A program made the translations under genes and the position numbers. The notes beneath the pieces were generated by a model. It saw only the letters and a program-made list of their open reading frames with translations, was not told where the DNA came from and did no database searches. 64,000 bases of DNA, from NCBI RefSeq assembly GCF_050942425.1, contig NZ_CP192063.1, forward strand, positions 3,410,001-3,474,000, in the 5' to 3' direction. The number at the start of each line of letters is the position of its first letter. Positions within the stretch are counted from its first letter, which is position 1. The stretch is from Actinoallomurus sp050942425. GTDB taxonomy: Bacteria > Actinomycetota > Actinomycetes > Streptosporangiales > Streptosporangiaceae. Below are positions 63,907-64,000 of this stretch, in pieces.

Positions 63907-63914
63907 GTCGGTCC

Positions 63915-64000
63915 ATGGTTCCGCGAAACGACGGCGACGAGCAGCCGGTGCAGGCCGTCGCCCATGCCCTCGACGTTCTCGAACTCCTCGCGGCCGGGGG
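63915..64000 (+). CDS. IclR family regulator (N-terminus only)
   Basis: ATG 63915 opens MVPRNDGDEQPVQAVAHALD, then VLELLAAG, to the window end (28 codons). The QAVAHALDVLELLAAG start is typical of the IclR winged-helix domain. It is divergent from the Rid gene with operator repeats between. The rest lies outside the window. Confidence 0.8.
   Translation, partial: MVPRNDGDEQPVQAVAHALDVLELLAAG

Noticed and set aside
1..64000. tRNA, rRNA and known riboswitches
   Set aside because: No cloverleaf with CCA-compatible acceptor, rRNA core or familiar riboswitch signature was seen on reading both strands; tRNAscan-SE and Infernal would be decisive.

Overview
The window is high-GC DNA of an aerobic actinomycete. 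Tightly overlapping GTG/ATG starts, a PriA-type HisA inside a his operon, DUF2567, GPP34, SigG-like and DUF6882-type proteins, and very GC-biased codon use all fit Actinobacteria. Streptosporangiales/Thermomonosporaceae-like is my inference; no rRNA or tRNA gene was seen that could fix the taxon.

Layout. 1-6.9 kb: an Lrp/AsnC regulator (cut by the window edge) divergent from a five-gene peptide ABC importer operon that ends in an M24 peptidase homologue. 7-14.9 kb: small accessory genes (VOC protein, AzlCD exporter with an IS982 scar, TetR/SDR pair with a three-copy operator, AraC plus ECF sigma pair), then a chorismate mutase fused to a degenerate DAHP-synthase domain behind an aromatic leader peptide and terminator, then a permease pseudogene and a TnpB remnant. 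15.3-18.8 kb: dnaE. 19-26 kb: flavin oxidoreductase, two-component system, GlxA-type regulator, MFS transporter, GPP34 protein. 25.8-31.8 kb: a D-amino-acid utilisation locus (RidA, IclR, D-threonine-aldolase/D-serine-dehydratase-like enzyme, D-aminoacylase, GntP permease). 31.8-33.2 kb: a stand-alone, divergent EF-Tu gene with a structured leader and upstream ORF. 33.2-36.2 kb: housekeeping and small unknown genes.

36.3-59.4 kb: the histidine operon hisD-hisC-hisB-hisH-(small protein) / priA-rid-hisF, interrupted by about 17 kb. The interruption holds a secreted trypsin-like protease behind a perfect CebR/CelR-type box and an envelope-toxin cluster. The cluster contains a 3,119-residue multi-effector protein with a papain-fold toxin domain, an ADP-ribosyltransferase domain, nuclease-like regions and a complete HINT domain. 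It also contains a membrane-anchored coiled-coil protein with CxxC pairs, a DUF2637-like fragment, an NlpC/P60 cell-wall hydrolase and a second anchored coiled-coil protein translationally coupled to it. This cluster is the best candidate for an undescribed system. It may make, release or deliver a giant toxin across the cell wall, but that is inference from domain content and neighbourhood.

59.4-64 kb: a sugar module (glucose-dehydrogenase-like MDR, sugar/H+ symporter, aldo/keto reductase) and a Rid protein divergent from an IclR regulator cut by the window end.

Two themes recur. Many starts are probably leaderless, with a TAnnnT-type -10 box 6-8 nt upstream. Tandem-repeat growth is common at gene ends: pentapeptide tail of the ATPase, repetitive tail of the histidine kinase, duplicated 3' ends of two genes, and an intergenic minisatellite.
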